A stretch of 7,314 nt of DNA from Candidatus Cloacimonadota bacterium (GTDB taxonomy: Bacteria; Cloacimonadota; Cloacimonadia; Cloacimonadales; JAOZMQ01). Under the pieces are notes generated by a model that saw only the letters and a program-made list of their open reading frames with translations, had not been told where the DNA came from and did not search any database. The position numbers and the translations under genes are program-made. Numbering within the stretch: position 1 is the first letter of the stretch; each line of letters starts with the position of its first letter. Of this stretch, positions 6,769 through 7,314 are shown piece by piece. The stretch is from NCBI GenBank assembly GCA_029934195.1, contig JAOZMQ010000145.1, forward strand, positions 1 through 7,314, read 5' to 3'.

Positions 6769-6788
6769 GAAATTTTATAATTAATTCG

Positions 6789-6836
6789 AAATGGTGGCAT
6801 AATGTGTTGCGGGGGCATTCCCAAAGTATGCCATTT
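6789..6836. repeat. Inverted repeat with a 3-base bulge upstream of the operon promoter
   Basis: TATGCCATTT (6827-6836) pairs with AAATGG-TGG-CATA (6789-6801), a 10-bp stem in which the left arm carries an extra TGG. A further GGCAT at 6814-6818 can compete for the same arm. It lies about 20 bases upstream of the -35 box. It may terminate transcription arriving from further upstream, or be a repeat remnant. Confidence 0.45.
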
Positions 6837-6925
6837 AATCGATCACTTTAAATCCGTTACATAAATTTCTCATAAAGATTTTCTATCTTTCACTCAACAA
6901 TTGAGAACGAAGAAATAAGAAACTT

Positions 6926-6960
6926 TCAGCAGTCTCCTTTTTCCAAAATGTCCCTGCTGA
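6926..6960. repeat. 7-bp perfect inverted repeat, terminator-like on the plus strand
   Basis: TCAGCAG (6926-6932) and CTGCTGA (6954-6960) are perfect complements around a 21-base loop, followed on the plus strand by TTTTAAA. With no gene feeding it on the plus strand, a terminator role is unsupported; it is noted as structure. Confidence 0.45.
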
Positions 6961-7093
6961 TTTTAAACGCAAATTTTGAATGGATTTTGTATCTATAAAT
7001 ACTCTCAGAAAAATCTATCTACACTCAAACCCCAAAAAACAATCCCCTAATAACAGCTCAGAAATTTTCCCTCGTATAGCGGGTTCAGTTAAC

Positions 7094-7127
7094 AGCGATT
7101 CCATGCAAGGTTTTGCAGGGAATCGCT
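7094..7127. repeat. Strong 9+5 bp hairpin with a GGTT loop
   Basis: AGCGATTCC (7094-7102) pairs with GGAATCGCT (7119-7127). After one A-G mismatch, TGCAA (7104-7108) pairs with TTGCA (7113-7117), closing a 4-base GGTT loop. It is the most stable structure in the gene-poor region and is GC-richer than its surroundings. A weaker hairpin, TAGTC/GACTA (7136-7140 and 7146-7150), follows 8 bases later. It could belong to a small structured RNA or a mobile repeat; no T run follows on either strand. Confidence 0.6.
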
Positions 7128-7220
7128 TATTAAGTTAGTCACAAGGACTACTAAATAAACAATTCAGCCCGTGATTACTTCCAGACTTAATTAGTATCTG
7201 AACAAAAAGGAATTTTTTAA

Positions 7221-7247
7221 CCATGAAGAACAGAAGTTCCTGAAGAA
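7221..7247. repeat. Degenerate 9-base direct repeat (ATGAAGAAC-like)
   Basis: Three imperfect tandem units read CCATGAAGAA, CAGAAGTT and CCTGAAGAA. Similar short repeats built on (A/C)CATGAAG or CACGAAG occur in intergenic DNA of several uncultured Gram-negative lineages, from general recollection. Here the array is short and decayed, and no coding role is visible. Confidence 0.4.
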
Positions 7248-7276
7248 AGATTAATTGGGAAATTATTTATTTTTCA

Positions 7277-7299
7277 GCTTCATAGAAGCGACATCTATG
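7277..7299. repeat. Overlapping short palindromes near the right edge, possible dispersed repeat
   Basis: GCTTC-ATA-GAAGC (7277-7289) overlaps CATAGA-N7-TCTATG (7281-7299), so two alternative hairpins share bases. The motif resembles palindromic intergenic repeats of the type CTCCTACGGAG seen in some FCB-group genomes. That comparison is from memory and untested. A minus-strand frame open from the edge and ending at 7263 (ALGYIDVASMKLKNK) could instead be the end of an upstream gene. Confidence 0.3.
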
Positions 7300-7314
7300 T
7301 AGCCCAATGCGTTA

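Larger units (their letters stand above)
6742..7314. other. Gene-poor region upstream of the operon, with hairpins and degenerate repeats
   Basis: No frame here has coding support on either strand. The longest open stretch, 6876-6998 plus, is about 40 codons with no start near its beginning and no ribosome binding site. The region holds the operon promoter at its low end. It also has at least four inverted repeats (6789-6836, 6926-6960, 7094-7127, 7277-7299), a degenerate 9-base direct repeat (7221-7247) and some GC-richer patches. The composition suggests remnants of dispersed intergenic repeats and not a lost gene. No tRNA, rRNA or recognised riboswitch was seen. Confidence 0.6.

Noticed and set aside
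6801..7140. Possible tRNA, riboswitch or CRISPR in the gene-poor region
   Set aside because: No cloverleaf, no CCA end or TTCGANNC arm in the right frame, no recognised aptamer core, and no regularly spaced identical repeats.
7223..7243. Tiny plus-strand frame MKNRSS
   Set aside because: It is six codons with no ribosome binding site and falls within the 9-base repeat.

Overview
The window is AT-rich and Gram-negative in character: it encodes an outer-membrane beta-barrel, a periplasmic LolA-like carrier with a signal peptide, and an inner-membrane RND/MMPL permease. Every supportable gene is on the minus strand, so the gene order runs from high to low coordinates. Low GC, strong AGGAGG-type ribosome binding sites and this gene set would suit an uncultured AT-rich lineage of the Cloacimonadota / FCB-group type. 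That placement is inference, because the window holds no phylogenetic marker.

Layout in transcription order: about 600 bp of gene-poor DNA with hairpins and degenerate repeats (6702-7314), which holds the probable operon promoter and a candidate operator at its low end; a TetR-family regulator starting at TTG (6123-6701); a second copy of the candidate operator (6078-6102); a 43-residue single-helix membrane protein (5911-6042); a 777-residue RND/MMPL permease (3520-5853); a patatin-like phospholipase overlapping it by 4 bases (2606-3523); a LolA-like periplasmic lipid/lipoprotein carrier (1837-2589); and a DUF1302-like outer-membrane beta-barrel (471-1820). A 14-bp perfect inverted repeat follows (410-455). 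Then come a C-terminally broken divergent-PAP2 (DUF212/YuiD-like) gene (97-375) and the first codons of a further gene running off the left edge (1-39).

The central six genes form one tight operon: the three intergenic steps after the permease are -4, 16 and 16 bases. The best-supported reading is a TetR-controlled envelope transport system: inner-membrane RND permease, then soluble periplasmic carrier, then outer-membrane barrel. The cytoplasmic patatin acyl hydrolase would plausibly generate or edit the lipid cargo. RND + LolA-like + DUF1302-like modules are a known association. The coupled patatin gene, the tiny membrane protein and the paired TetR operators are the distinctive parts here. 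The cargo cannot be read from sequence.
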